A DNA stretch of 37,997 bases from CAZJHX01 sp964545715 (GTDB lineage Bacteria; Myxococcota_A; UBA9042; GCA-2863065). The position numbers were made by a program, and so were the translations under genes. The stretch covers positions 1-37,997 of the forward strand of contig CAZJHX010000102.1 of the NCBI GenBank assembly GCA_964545715.1, given 5' to 3'. Under the pieces are notes generated by a model that had not been told where the DNA came from, ran no database searches, and worked only from the letters and a program-made list of their open reading frames with translations. The stretch's first letter is position 1; each line of letters opens with the position of its first letter. Positions 16,101-24,148 of the stretch are shown piece by piece.

Positions 16101-18506
16101 CTGATGGCGCTGCACGCCACAGCAGGGCTGCTGCGATTTGGACCCGGGCCGCGCGCCGCCGGTTGCTTGTTCTGGGCGTTCTGGACCGACGCGGACGAGC
16201 GCCCCATCGTCGAGCGCAAGGCCCAGAGCCTGGCGCGCCTGCGCAACACGCTGAGCAACAACTCTGCCATCGAGGCGTTCAAGGCGGAGCTGGGCGAGCG
16301 TATCGGCGCGTTCTTCGAGGACGCCGGGCTGGCGCTGGACGCCGTCAACGCGCGCATCGCCGGGCAGTACCTCTTCGAGGAGCTTGCGCACAGCTTCCTG
16401 CGCTTTACGACCAGCGGCGCCGCGGACGCGCTGGTGGACGGCTTCCGCAGGCACCTGGTGGAGTCCGGCACCTCGGACGCCTTCGACGCCGACCTGGAGG
16501 CGCTGTCAGCCGATCTCAAGGCGCGCTACGAGCTGGCCCGGGCCTGGCTGTCGGCCTGGTCGGACCAGGAGCACGTGTTGGACGAGGCGGTGGTGATCGT
16601 GCTCACGCAGGGTCGCCTGGAGCGGGATGTCTCCAACGCCGTCACCGAGATCGAGGTGGTCGATCTGCTCGGCCAGCACCGGCGCATCGAGGGCCGGAAG
16701 CTGACGCTGCGGTTGGACGAGTTCCTGGGCCGGCTGTCCTGGTTCCGCAACGAGCGAGTGGCCGGCTATCGCGCCTACCAGGCGGCCCGTCACGCGCTCA
16801 TCGACCGCGAGAAGGCGCGCCTGCGGCTGCACGAGTACCTGCCGCGCGTGATGAGCGCCTTTGTGCGCAACAAGCTGATCAATGACGTCTATCTGCCCAT
16901 CTTCGGCGACAACCTGGCCAAGCAGCTGGGCGCGCTGGGGGCCGGAAAGCGCACGGACCTGATGGGCCTGCTGCTGCTGATCTCGCCTCCCGGCTACGGC
17001 AAGACGACGCTGATGGAGTACATCGCCAACCGGCTCGGCCTGGTCTTCATGAAGGTCAACGGCCCGGCGCTGGGTCACGACGTCCACAGCCTGGACCCGG
17101 CCGAGGCGCCCAACGCGACGGCGCGGCAGGAGGTCAACAAGATCAACCTGGCGCTGGAGATGGGCAACAACGTGCTGCTGTACCTGGACGACATCCAGCA
17201 CACCCACCCCGAGCTACTGCAGAAGTTCATCTCGCTGTGCGACGCCCAGCGCAAGATCGAGGGCGTGTGGCAGGGCGAGACCCGGACCTACGACCTGCGC
17301 GGCAAGAAGTTTGTCGTGTGCATGGCCGGCAACCCGTACACCGAGTCCGGCGACAAGTTCCAGATTCCGGACATGCTGGCCAACCGCGCGGACGTCTACA
17401 ACCTGGGCGACATTCTGGGCGGCCAGGACGACACGTTTGCGCTGAGCTACATCGAGAACTCGCTGACGTCCAACCCGGTGCTGGCGCAGATCACCACGCA
17501 CGAGCACGCCGACATCTACAACCTGGTGCGCATGGCGCAGGGCGACTCGGTGCCGCTGGCTGAGCTGGCCTATGGGTACAGCCAGGTCGAGGTGGACGAG
17601 ATCGTGGCCGTGCTCAAGAAGATGCTGGTGGTGCAGGAGGTGCTGCTGTCGGTCAACCAGCAGTACATCGCCTCGGCCTCCATGGACGAGTCGTTCCGCA
17701 CCGAGCCCCCGTTCAAGCTGCAGGGCAGCTATCGCAACATGAACAAGCTGGCCGAGAAGGTCGTGGCCGTGATGAACGATCAGGAGCTGGAGCAGCTGAT
17801 CGACGACCACTATCTGGGCGAGGCGCAGACCCTGACCACCGGCGCCGAGTGGAATCTGTTGAAGCTGCGCGAGATGCGCGGCGTGCTGGACGCCGAGGAG
17901 ACCGAGCGCATCGCGGCGATTCGGGAGGTCTTTCAGCGCCACCAGATGATGGGCGGCAAAGAGGACGATCCGGCGACCCGCGTGACCGGTCAGCTGGGGC
18001 GCATGGCGGAGCGGCTGGAGTCCATCGAGGGCTCGATCGCCGCGGCTGCCAAGCTGTCGGCGGCCGCGCAGGAGGCCACGGTCGCCGCACAGGAGGCCAG
18101 CGTCGCCGCGCAGAAGGCCCAGACCCAGGCCATGGTCGCCGGCGCAAAGAGCGCGGAGGCGGCGCGTGTCGCTGAGGCGAACCGGCCCGCGCCTGATCCG
18201 ATGGGTCCTCCGCTGGCGGCGCTGTCCGACGCGATCGCCAAGCTGGCGGACAAGTCCGTCCAGGTACAGGTCGTGAACTCGGCGCCCACCGGCACCAGCG
18301 AGCTGTTGGAGCGTCAGATCGCGCTGGTGGAGTCCACGCTGCTGCCGCTGGTGCGGTCCATGGGGCACGCCATGCGCTCGGACAACGCGCTTTGGGACGG
18401 CATCAGCCAGGTACTGGAGCAGCTCAAGTCGATGGATAGAGCTGCGCTGGCCGCGCCCAAGAAAGTCACGAAGACCGCCAAGCCCTTCAAGAAGAAAACC
18501 ACCTAA
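13149..18506 (+). CDS. Giant DUF3686 AAA+ ATPase (annotated elsewhere as 'DNA repair ATPase')
   Basis: The protein has 1785 residues. I take TTG 13149, immediately after the flotillin TAA, because the typical family opening (GTYELIRARL, then a run ending TENNCEPRDVV) begins within 25 residues and no nearer ATG exists; re-initiation is likely. The N-terminal half matches my memory of the DUF3686 family, then a long helical coiled-coil region (about 450-900). A classical AAA+ module follows near 1270-1430: Walker A SPPGYGKTT with Lys1285, Walker B LLYLDDIQH with Asp1347-Asp1348, a sensor Asn1395 in AGNPYTE and a candidate Arg finger Arg1413 in ANRADVYN. After about 1630 comes an Ala/Gln-rich coiled coil and a Lys-rich tail. 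The 'DNA repair' name has little support here; the operon with YqiJ and flotillin points to the membrane. Confidence 0.9.
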   Translation: MSSDPQAGPESAAQSGIEQGTYELIRARLVGHGKTLADRANKLNAERLELFGGQDLVVVGNERVRTENNCEPRDVVSVGDMLLFGYNVFIGLKTETVVGDVFTLQRFAPKGEGFEFTEVPADDPRNFLNDSRFLADFAELYQYYKNARLRTLRQVAGWILAVFQVGDTLADAKVLRWSVDVEGGVTYVDNRGDRENVYPPSHDFEWTLTTREDHVRGDYPHVSILDEVFVETVGGDLTIKVEDNSATGAGIYSEPVEDKDQALDDAAIEYAKLGSLILLRVLPYREEVRRHLVFNTLTSKVARVDNIGQACVQLPEDHGIIFPGGYYLQRGETKTFDGDVTDMLFEQVIRSPNGEDVLYIFHRHHDGLSVLLPYNMIRKEVQNPIACHGFCIFEDGKMIVFKDGSGGAPTRVHAMQVWQTPYVSDTFAASRPTGDTFLEKIGNADLVRGISDALSLRRMIDDQSPSMAIYEELIGATVRAIDAYHWLGNAAVGDLLAPLKEVRQTAELIIDEFEKVETLRRQANTAVAAIEEELKALFAQVRPDYWKRIDDFVNALAELRKARGRLITTRDMRYVDTARLTQLEEEVVAKFDRVSEKSVDFLLDEKALQPYHEKIAALEAGIETVAKVSDMAALTEELDGIGNGLDLLTEVVGGLQIDDATVRTRILEGISEVMGSLNRTRALMLSRRKELMNKEGVAEFGAQFTLFSQSVQSALALADTPEKCDEQLSRLLLSLEDLEARFSEFDQFLEQLGTKREEVYEAFGSKKQMLSDQRQRRAQNMMRASERILTGIARRAATFQQADDMNAYFASDAMVMKVRDLAEKLRALGDSVKADEVESRLKSAREDAARGLRDKQDIFEEGASVIKLGKHRFSVNTQPLELSIVPRDSGMAIHLTGTGFYDEIRDEEFAATSDYWNQELVSETPEVCRAEYLAAILLDKWEAGQLDLQDGELLEAVRAEAAERYDEGYERGVHDVDAAAILEQLMALHATAGLLRFGPGPRAAGCLFWAFWTDADERPIVERKAQSLARLRNTLSNNSAIEAFKAELGERIGAFFEDAGLALDAVNARIAGQYLFEELAHSFLRFTTSGAADALVDGFRRHLVESGTSDAFDADLEALSADLKARYELARAWLSAWSDQEHVLDEAVVIVLTQGRLERDVSNAVTEIEVVDLLGQHRRIEGRKLTLRLDEFLGRLSWFRNERVAGYRAYQAARHALIDREKARLRLHEYLPRVMSAFVRNKLINDVYLPIFGDNLAKQLGALGAGKRTDLMGLLLLISPPGYGKTTLMEYIANRLGLVFMKVNGPALGHDVHSLDPAEAPNATARQEVNKINLALEMGNNVLLYLDDIQHTHPELLQKFISLCDAQRKIEGVWQGETRTYDLRGKKFVVCMAGNPYTESGDKFQIPDMLANRADVYNLGDILGGQDDTFALSYIENSLTSNPVLAQITTHEHADIYNLVRMAQGDSVPLAELAYGYSQVEVDEIVAVLKKMLVVQEVLLSVNQQYIASASMDESFRTEPPFKLQGSYRNMNKLAEKVVAVMNDQELEQLIDDHYLGEAQTLTTGAEWNLLKLREMRGVLDAEETERIAAIREVFQRHQMMGGKEDDPATRVTGQLGRMAERLESIEGSIAAAAKLSAAAQEATVAAQEASVAAQKAQTQAMVAGAKSAEAARVAEANRPAPDPMGPPLAALSDAIAKLADKSVQVQVVNSAPTGTSELLERQIALVESTLLPLVRSMGHAMRSDNALWDGISQVLEQLKSMDRAALAAPKKVTKTAKPFKKKTT

Positions 18507-18538
18507 TACGAGACCCCGTTTGGCCCGATGGTCTGGAC

Positions 18539-19084
18539 ATGAAAAGCCAGTCATCCGTCCGAGTCCGGAGTTGTGCGCGATGCGACGCGCCGGTGCAGCC
18601 GTCGCTTCAGCGATGCGGCGGATGTGGTGGCCTGGTTGACGGTACCGGTGAAGGGGCCGCGAAGAAGCCGTCCGGGACGTATGAGCGGGTAAGTGAGACC
18701 ATTCGCGCCCTGAAAGTGAAGCGCGCGTCCACCGGCACGGGCATGGACCTGCGACACGTCGAAGAGCTCAACCAGGCGCTCGAGGACAGCAACGCTCAGA
18801 TCGTCCTGGAGGAGCTGGAGCGCCGTCGCGCGCCCACGCCGAAAACCTACGCCGGCATGAAGGCCTACGGCGGGACCAAGCCATGGAAGGTCATCCTCAT
18901 GCTGGTCGGCGCGGTTGTGGCGCTGTGGGGAGTGGCCGTGCTGACTTCGAGCACCAAGCCGACCGAGGCTCAGCAAGGCTGCCAGTCGGTGTGCGTCGAG
19001 CGCGCCGTAACCGCGGGCAAGGTCGCCGACCAGAACTTCATGAGCTTGTGCCGTGCCAGCTGCATGCGCTCGCAGCAGCAGTAG
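18539..19084 (+). CDS. Zinc-ribbon, single-pass membrane protein with twin CX3C motifs
   Basis: The protein has 181 residues. Cys12, Cys15, Cys26 and Cys29 (CARC and CGGC) form a small zinc ribbon at the N-terminus. A soluble helical part follows (about 45-100). One membrane segment spans about 116-137 (WKVILMLVGAVVALWGVAVL). After it the C-terminal tail holds two CX3C motifs, Cys148-Cys152 and Cys171-Cys175, spaced to form a disulfide-linked helical hairpin outside the cytoplasm. Positive residues before the membrane segment favour the N-terminus inside. It starts 32 bases after the ATPase gene with a weak ribosome site and no visible terminator between, so it probably belongs to the flotillin operon. 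No family is recognised beyond the ribbon. Confidence 0.75.
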   Translation: MKSQSSVRVRSCARCDAPVQPSLQRCGGCGGLVDGTGEGAAKKPSGTYERVSETIRALKVKRASTGTGMDLRHVEELNQALEDSNAQIVLEELERRRAPTPKTYAGMKAYGGTKPWKVILMLVGAVVALWGVAVLTSSTKPTEAQQGCQSVCVERAVTAGKVADQNFMSLCRASCMRSQQQ

Positions 19085-19094
19085 CCGCCGACAC

Positions 19095-20333
19095 TCACCG
19101 AACTTTGAAGAAGGCCCGGATCTCGTCCTTGCGGCGCAGTGCGTCCTGACGTCCGAGCGCGATCAGCCTCGCCGCGAACGGACCGTCAAACAGGATGTAC
19201 GACGCCAGGTCGGCCTCCCAGCTGGCGTCACGAGAGCCGGCGAAGCCCAGCACCAGGTAGCGCAGGCGCTCGAACAGGCCGGTGCCGGACGTCTCACGCA
19301 GGTGATTGTTGGCCAGCACGCCGATGTCCTCGGACGGCGTGAAGACCAGGGACTCGATGCGCTTGTATGGGTGGCCGCGCGACTCCACCAGCATGTCGTT
19401 CATGCGGTCCATCTCTGGCGGTGAGAGCGTCTGCTCCAGCACCTCAAGCAGCTGGTTGAAGCGGTTGAGCACGTACAGGTCGTACGCGACCGGGTCCAAC
19501 AGCAGCGCGTCCATGACTTTGCCGATGATGAAGACCGGGTGCGGGTATTGCCCCTCCTGGTTACCCGGCGGAGGCGCCGTCGACATGGGTGACTCGTCCG
19601 GCTGGCGCAAAAGCGACACGACGACCAGACGCGAGGCGCCCGACCGGATGGCGGGTGCGATGGGCGTGTTGAAGCGGATGCCGCCGTCGCAGTAGTAGCT
19701 GTGGTGTACGCGCCGCGCCGGAAAGACCAGCGGGATGGCGGCCGACCCGAGCACGTGATCCTCGGTGATCGGCTCGATGCGGGCCATGCGGCGCGGATCG
19801 CGTGACGGACGGAACTCGGCGTCGGGGGCCAGCTCCGCGAACATGGTGGTGCGGCCCGAGCCGATGTGCAACGCGGCCACGATCAGCGAGTGCACGATGC
19901 CGCGGCGCACGTTGGTGTGCAGGTCCCTCCAGGGGATGCCCGCCCGTACGACCTCTTCGAGCTGATCGGGGTTCAAGAAGTAGTGTCCGAATCGCAGCTT
20001 GGGACCGCGGCGCTTGCGCTTCAAGAACGGGATACGCGGGGTCTCGAGGCCCAGAAAGCCGAACACATCCGGGCGCAGATGGCGGTCGATCTGCAGGCCC
20101 TCCCACAGCCGGCACAGCTCCAGAACGTTCATGTCGCCGCGATGGGCGTGCGCGGCCATGAACGCGGTGTTGATCGCGCCGACGGACGTGCCCGCAAACA
20201 CCGAGAAGGGCGCCGCGTCGCGCGGGAGCAGCCCCAGCGCCTCCACAAGGCCCGCCATGACACCGGCCTCGTAGGCGCCGCGCGCGCCGCCGCCCGATAA
20301 GACGATGCCCGTGCGGCCGGTCGCCTCCGTCAT
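19095..20333 (-). CDS. Patatin-like phospholipase
   Basis: The protein has 412 residues. It carries the patatin set: oxyanion loop GGGARGAY at 14-21, nucleophile GTSVG at 48-52 with Ser50, and the catalytic Asp216 in CDGG. Patatins are Ser-Asp acyl hydrolases of phospholipids or neutral lipids. No signal peptide is present, so it is cytoplasmic, injected or membrane-bound from inside. The C-terminal 130 residues extend beyond the core and are helical, with unknown role. ATG 20333 overlaps the stop of the upstream XRE-cupin gene by 4 bases (ATGA). That places it third in an operon with the transporter and regulator. It is convergent with the zinc-ribbon gene, whose stop is 10 bases away. Confidence 0.92.
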   Translation of the reverse strand: MTEATGRTGIVLSGGGARGAYEAGVMAGLVEALGLLPRDAAPFSVFAGTSVGAINTAFMAAHAHRGDMNVLELCRLWEGLQIDRHLRPDVFGFLGLETPRIPFLKRKRRGPKLRFGHYFLNPDQLEEVVRAGIPWRDLHTNVRRGIVHSLIVAALHIGSGRTTMFAELAPDAEFRPSRDPRRMARIEPITEDHVLGSAAIPLVFPARRVHHSYYCDGGIRFNTPIAPAIRSGASRLVVVSLLRQPDESPMSTAPPPGNQEGQYPHPVFIIGKVMDALLLDPVAYDLYVLNRFNQLLEVLEQTLSPPEMDRMNDMLVESRGHPYKRIESLVFTPSEDIGVLANNHLRETSGTGLFERLRYLVLGFAGSRDASWEADLASYILFDGPFAARLIALGRQDALRRKDEIRAFFKVR

Positions 20334-20887
20334 GTGATGCTCGGAGCCAGCGCCACAACGCTGTACGCGGTGGCGTGGTCCAGCGTGTTGTTGTGGTAGC
20401 TGTGCTTCTGGTCGCCGCGAAACACGACGACGTCGCCGGGCTCCAGATCCCACCTCTCGCCGCTGGCCACGAGCTGGATGCGCCCGCTCTCGCAGGTGAG
20501 GTACTCGCGCGTGCCCGGCGTGTGCGGGATCCCGGTCATGTGGGTCTGCGGCGGAAACGCCATGCGCTCGATCGCCATGCTGGGGATGGGATCGGGCAGA
20601 AGCTCGCGGATCTGAACCTTGCCGCGCGTCTTCGTGGGCAGGGTGCCCGCTCGATAGTGACGAGCGCTGGCGCGTGGCGGTGCGATGAGCTCCTCCACGG
20701 TCACCTGCAGCGCTGCGGCCACCTTGAGGAGCACCGACAGCGTCGGGTTGGCGGAGCCCGACTCCAGGTTGGCCAGCGTCGGACGCGGGACGCCGGACGC
20801 CTTGGATAGCCGCTGCTGGGTCAGCCCGCGGGCCTCGCGCAGCTGCTTGATGTTGCGCGCCAGGTTGGAGGCCGTCTTGTCCAGCAT
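20330..20887 (-). CDS. XRE-family transcriptional regulator with C-terminal cupin
   Basis: The protein has 185 residues. The N-terminal helix-turn-helix (about 9-63) has the XRE pattern LREARGLTQQRLSKASGV then PTLANLESG. The C-terminal cupin barrel (about 110-180) contains GTREYLTCESG, LEPGDVVVF and KHSYHN. Regulators of this shape often sense small ligands such as amino acids, polyamines or sugars through the cupin and repress or activate neighbouring transport genes. The start overlaps the transporter stop by one base (TGATG) and the stop overlaps the patatin start by four, so all three genes are translationally coupled. It may regulate this operon itself, which is inference. Confidence 0.9.
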   Translation of the reverse strand: MLDKTASNLARNIKQLREARGLTQQRLSKASGVPRPTLANLESGSANPTLSVLLKVAAALQVTVEELIAPPRASARHYRAGTLPTKTRGKVQIRELLPDPIPSMAIERMAFPPQTHMTGIPHTPGTREYLTCESGRIQLVASGERWDLEPGDVVVFRGDQKHSYHNNTLDHATAYSVVALAPSIT

Positions 20888-22371
20888 CACACGTTCATGT
20901 CCTTCCACTTCTTGGCGGCGTTGTTGTACACCAGCAGCGCGACCACCGAGGCGACGCCGATCGCGGCGAAGTAGTACCAGACTTGGTACGGCTGATAGGT
21001 GTTCCACAAAAGCTCGGTGACCTGCGGCCCGTCCTGGGACAGGTACGTCTTCAGAGTCGCGTACGCCTCTTCACGCGGCACGCCGAGGGTGTCGCCAAGT
21101 GAGTGGACGTCGCCGTCCCAGGCGCCCAGGCCCTTTTCCTTGATGTAGTCGGTCTTCTCCGCCAGGTATCGCTGCGCAAGCACGGCCTTTTCACCCATGG
21201 TGCCGTACAGGTAACCCTGAAGCTTGGCGCCGATGAATCCGCCAACGCCCACAGGCAGGTTGACGTAGCCCAGGTAGAGCCCCTTTTTGCCCTCCGGAGC
21301 GATCAAGGCCAGATACTCGTTCTTCTTGGGGCCCGTCAGCATCTCGCCAAACGAGAAGAAGACAACGCCCAGCAAAAGCGTCCAGCCGCTCATGGTGATG
21401 CCCGAGATCAGCACGCCCGCGGTGGCGACCATCATGCCGATGAGCATTGAGGTCAGTGTCCGGATCTTGGCCACCAGGATGGACATGGGGATGACGAACA
21501 GCACGATAAGCGCGGCGTTCAGATTCAGCAGGTTCTCTTGAAGCACCTGCTGGCCACGGTCGGTGGCGTGGGTCCAGGCTTCGGGTACGGGCAGCGTGGC
21601 GATGACACCGCGGCTGTCGATCCAGTCCGCGATGAAGTTGGGGTGCAGATCCCACAGCGTGTACATCATCAGCCAGAAGCCGCTGAGGATGGACAGGAAG
21701 GCGACCAGGCGCGCGTCGGCCAGGTTCTTTAGTGTGACCTTGAAGACCGTCAGGAAGTCGTCCTTGGCCTCGTATCCGGACTTGGGGTCCTTGTACGTGA
21801 ACAGCATCAAGTAGTTCACGGAGACGATCAGCGCGCAGGCGTAAAAGACCCACGACCAGCTCATCTTGCGTAGCATGCCGGCCAGCGGGGGGCCGATCAT
21901 GGCGCCTACGTTGACCAACCAGTAAAACGTGCCCCAGCCCTTGGATGACTGGCTGCGGTGCATGCTGTGGGCCAGTGAGCCCTGGATGCCCGGCTTGAAG
22001 ATCGCGGTGCCTGTCGCCAGGATCATGCAGCCGATGAAGAACCCGGCGAACGTGCGCTGGGTCGCCATCAGGACGTAGCCGATGACCTTCAGGTTGATGG
22101 CCCAGAAGATCGTCTTCTTGTAGCCGTATCGGTCAGCGAAGCCGCCGGTGAACGTGGGCAGGATGGACTGGAAGACAAACCACCACGCATAGATGGTCGC
22201 TTTGTCGCCCTGGGTGAAGTGTAGGCCGCCCGGCTCATCCGCCTGCGCGATGTAGATGGGAAGCACGACTCGTACGCCGTAATAGGCCAGCCGCTCCCAC
22301 ATCTCCATGCTGCACAAGAGCCAGAAGACGCGCCCCAACCCCGTGGGTGGTGGGGAGGTCTCGTCAGTCAT
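20887..22371 (-). CDS. POT/PTR2-family proton-coupled oligopeptide transporter-like MFS protein
   Basis: The protein has 494 residues with about 12-14 hydrophobic segments. The POT family ExxER motif is present as EMWERLAYYG near residue 23, and ATGTAIFKPGIQG corresponds to the conserved Lys/Pro motif of helix 4. The family imports di- and tripeptides (or other small molecules) with protons. A soluble insertion of about 60 residues near 400-450 (from EKTDYIKEKG on) separates late membrane helices, which is longer than in the shortest POT proteins. The gene is first in the operon, with AGAGGAG a few bases before ATG 22371. The 98-bp divergent gap to the SDR gene must hold promoters for both sides, but none is clear by eye. 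Confidence 0.88.
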   Translation of the reverse strand: MTDETSPPPTGLGRVFWLLCSMEMWERLAYYGVRVVLPIYIAQADEPGGLHFTQGDKATIYAWWFVFQSILPTFTGGFADRYGYKKTIFWAINLKVIGYVLMATQRTFAGFFIGCMILATGTAIFKPGIQGSLAHSMHRSQSSKGWGTFYWLVNVGAMIGPPLAGMLRKMSWSWVFYACALIVSVNYLMLFTYKDPKSGYEAKDDFLTVFKVTLKNLADARLVAFLSILSGFWLMMYTLWDLHPNFIADWIDSRGVIATLPVPEAWTHATDRGQQVLQENLLNLNAALIVLFVIPMSILVAKIRTLTSMLIGMMVATAGVLISGITMSGWTLLLGVVFFSFGEMLTGPKKNEYLALIAPEGKKGLYLGYVNLPVGVGGFIGAKLQGYLYGTMGEKAVLAQRYLAEKTDYIKEKGLGAWDGDVHSLGDTLGVPREEAYATLKTYLSQDGPQVTELLWNTYQPYQVWYYFAAIGVASVVALLVYNNAAKKWKDMNV

Positions 22372-22469
22372 CGCTGCTCCTCTCGTTATCCAGTTGCTCG
22401 TTCATTATCAAAGACGTCATCGAAGGACCAGCGCCTGCCTAAGCTTGAGTTGGAACAAGGAGCAATACC

Positions 22470-23144
22470 ATGAATGACTTTTCGAGCAAGACCGCACTCA
22501 TTACCGGCGCAAGTCGGGGCCTGGGGCGCGCCCTGTCGCTGTCTCTGTCGGCCGCCGGCGCGCACGTTGTATTGGTGGCCCGCGGCAAGGCCGCCCTGGA
22601 CGACGTCGTCAACGCCATACGTGCCCGCGGCGGCCGAGCGCACGGAATCGTGGCCGACATCGGGGATCCCGACGCGGCGGCTGCGATCGCCGGGCAAGCG
22701 GCGGCCGTCGCGGGTCGGGTCGATCTCCTGATCAACAACGCCAGCACGCTGGGCGCCCTGCCGATGCCGCTGCTGACCGATACCGAGCCTCACGACTTCG
22801 ACCGGGTCTTCCAGGTCAACGTGGCCGGGCCGTTTCGGCTCACGCGGGCGGTCGCGGGCTCGATGTTGCTTCACGGCGCGGGCGTGGTCGTCAACATCAG
22901 CTCGGACGCGGCAGTCGAGGCCTACCCCACCTGGGGCGCTTATAGCGCCAGCAAGGCCGCGCTGGATCACCTGACGCGGGTATGGGCCGCCGAGACCGCG
23001 GGCTCGGGCGTCCGCTTCATCAGCGTTGACCCCGGCGAGATGCGCACGCAGATGCACGCGGACGCCATCCCGGACGCCGATCCGGCGACATTGGCGGATC
23101 CGGCTGACGTCGCCGCCCGAATCGTGGCGTCGGTGACGCTGTGA
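22470..23144 (+). CDS. Short-chain dehydrogenase/reductase (SDR)
   Basis: The protein has 224 residues of the classical SDR type: cofactor motif TGASRGLG at 12-19, NNAS at 89-92, the catalytic Ser in VNISS around 144, and YSASK with Tyr158 and Lys162. Arg16 after GAS suggests NADP(H) preference. AAGGAG lies 9 bases before ATG 22470. The C-terminus is short and ends just after VDPGEMRTQMHAD and DPADVAARIVASV. The stop overlaps the start of the QueA-like gene by 4 bases (GTGA). The substrate cannot be predicted. Confidence 0.93.
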   Translation: MNDFSSKTALITGASRGLGRALSLSLSAAGAHVVLVARGKAALDDVVNAIRARGGRAHGIVADIGDPDAAAAIAGQAAAVAGRVDLLINNASTLGALPMPLLTDTEPHDFDRVFQVNVAGPFRLTRAVAGSMLLHGAGVVVNISSDAAVEAYPTWGAYSASKAALDHLTRVWAAETAGSGVRFISVDPGEMRTQMHADAIPDADPATLADPADVAARIVASVTL

Positions 23145-24139
23145 GTCCGGCGACCTGGCCACGAGGCGACGCCGACGAGCAGCTGCTGGTCGTAGACACC
23201 GCACAGCGCCGCTGGCAGACGCGCCGGGTGCGCGACTTTCCCGAGGCGTTGGAGCCCGGCGACCTGGTGGTGGTGAACGACGCCGCGACCGTCCCGGCCA
23301 GTCTCCGCGGCACGTCGCCCACAGGCGCGCCGGTCGAGGTGCGGCTGCTCGCGTCCGATGCAGACGATCGCTGGCGTGCGGTCCTGTTCGGCGCCGGAAA
23401 CTGGCAGACGCCCACCGAGGATCGGGCTGCTCCACCCGCGCTCCTGCCGGGTGACGTGATCGTCCTCGGTCCCGGCTTTTCGGCAACGATAATCGCGGTC
23501 AGCGGGCGCCTGGTCGACCTGCAACTCCACGCCACCGGCGGTAGCGTCTGGGAGGCCTTGTACGCCTACGGTAGTCCGGTGCAGTACGCGTATCTGCGCG
23601 ACAACCTGGCGCTGTCGCATGTGCAGACCCCGTATGCGTCGCGCCCCTGGTCGGTCGAGATGCCGTCAGCCGGCCGACCTCTGCGGATGGGGGTCCTGAT
23701 GGCCTTGCGCGCCCGGGGCGTGGAGGTCGCGTCACTGACCCACGCGGCGGGTCTGTCGTCCACGGGTGACCCCGAGTTGGACGCGCTCTTGCCGTTGCCC
23801 GAGCGGTACGAGATCCCGGAGGTGACGGTCCGTGCAGTAGCGGGAGCCCGTGGCCGGGTGATCGCTGTCGGGACCACCGTCGTGCGCGCGCTCGAGGGCT
23901 GCGTGGCCGACAACGGGCGCCTGGTCGCCGGTGAGGGAGTCACGGATCTGCGTATCGGGCCAGGCTTTCAGCCCCGGGTCATCGACGCGCTGCTGACCGG
24001 GCTCCACGAGCCGACCGAGTCCCACTTCGCCCTGATGCAGGCCTTCGCCGACGAGCCGCTCCTGCGCTCGGCATACGCGGGCGCGGCCGCTGCCGGATAC
24101 CTGATCCACGAGTTCGGCGATCTCTGCCTGATCATGTAG
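23141..24139 (+). CDS. queA: QueA-like S-adenosylmethionine:tRNA ribosyltransferase-isomerase, divergent form
   Basis: The protein has 332 residues from GTG 23141, overlapping the SDR stop. QueA adds the cyclopentane ring of queuosine to preQ1 in tRNA using the ribosyl part of SAM. Recognisable blocks are GDLVVVNDAATVPASLRG near the start, the YASRPWSVEMPSAGRPL segment at 165-181 (SAGRPL at 176-181 where typical QueA has TAGLHF), AVGTTVVRALE, and a C-terminal run from FQPRVIDALL through HFALMQAF to FGDLCLIM. The SAGRPL version is like shortened QueA homologues I recall from Actinobacteria, whose substrate may differ. Queuosine genes (tgt, queC-F) are not nearby, and the SDR partner is unusual. 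The family call is good; true queuosine function is uncertain. Confidence 0.78.
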   Translation: MSPATWPRGDADEQLLVVDTAQRRWQTRRVRDFPEALEPGDLVVVNDAATVPASLRGTSPTGAPVEVRLLASDADDRWRAVLFGAGNWQTPTEDRAAPPALLPGDVIVLGPGFSATIIAVSGRLVDLQLHATGGSVWEALYAYGSPVQYAYLRDNLALSHVQTPYASRPWSVEMPSAGRPLRMGVLMALRARGVEVASLTHAAGLSSTGDPELDALLPLPERYEIPEVTVRAVAGARGRVIAVGTTVVRALEGCVADNGRLVAGEGVTDLRIGPGFQPRVIDALLTGLHEPTESHFALMQAFADEPLLRSAYAGAAAAGYLIHEFGDLCLIM

Positions 24140-24148
24140 GCTCGGCCC

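Noticed and set aside
13971..16454. 827-codon minus-strand open frame opposite the ATPase gene
   Set aside because: Arg/Gln/Leu/His-rich shadow of a gene with clear domains on the plus strand.
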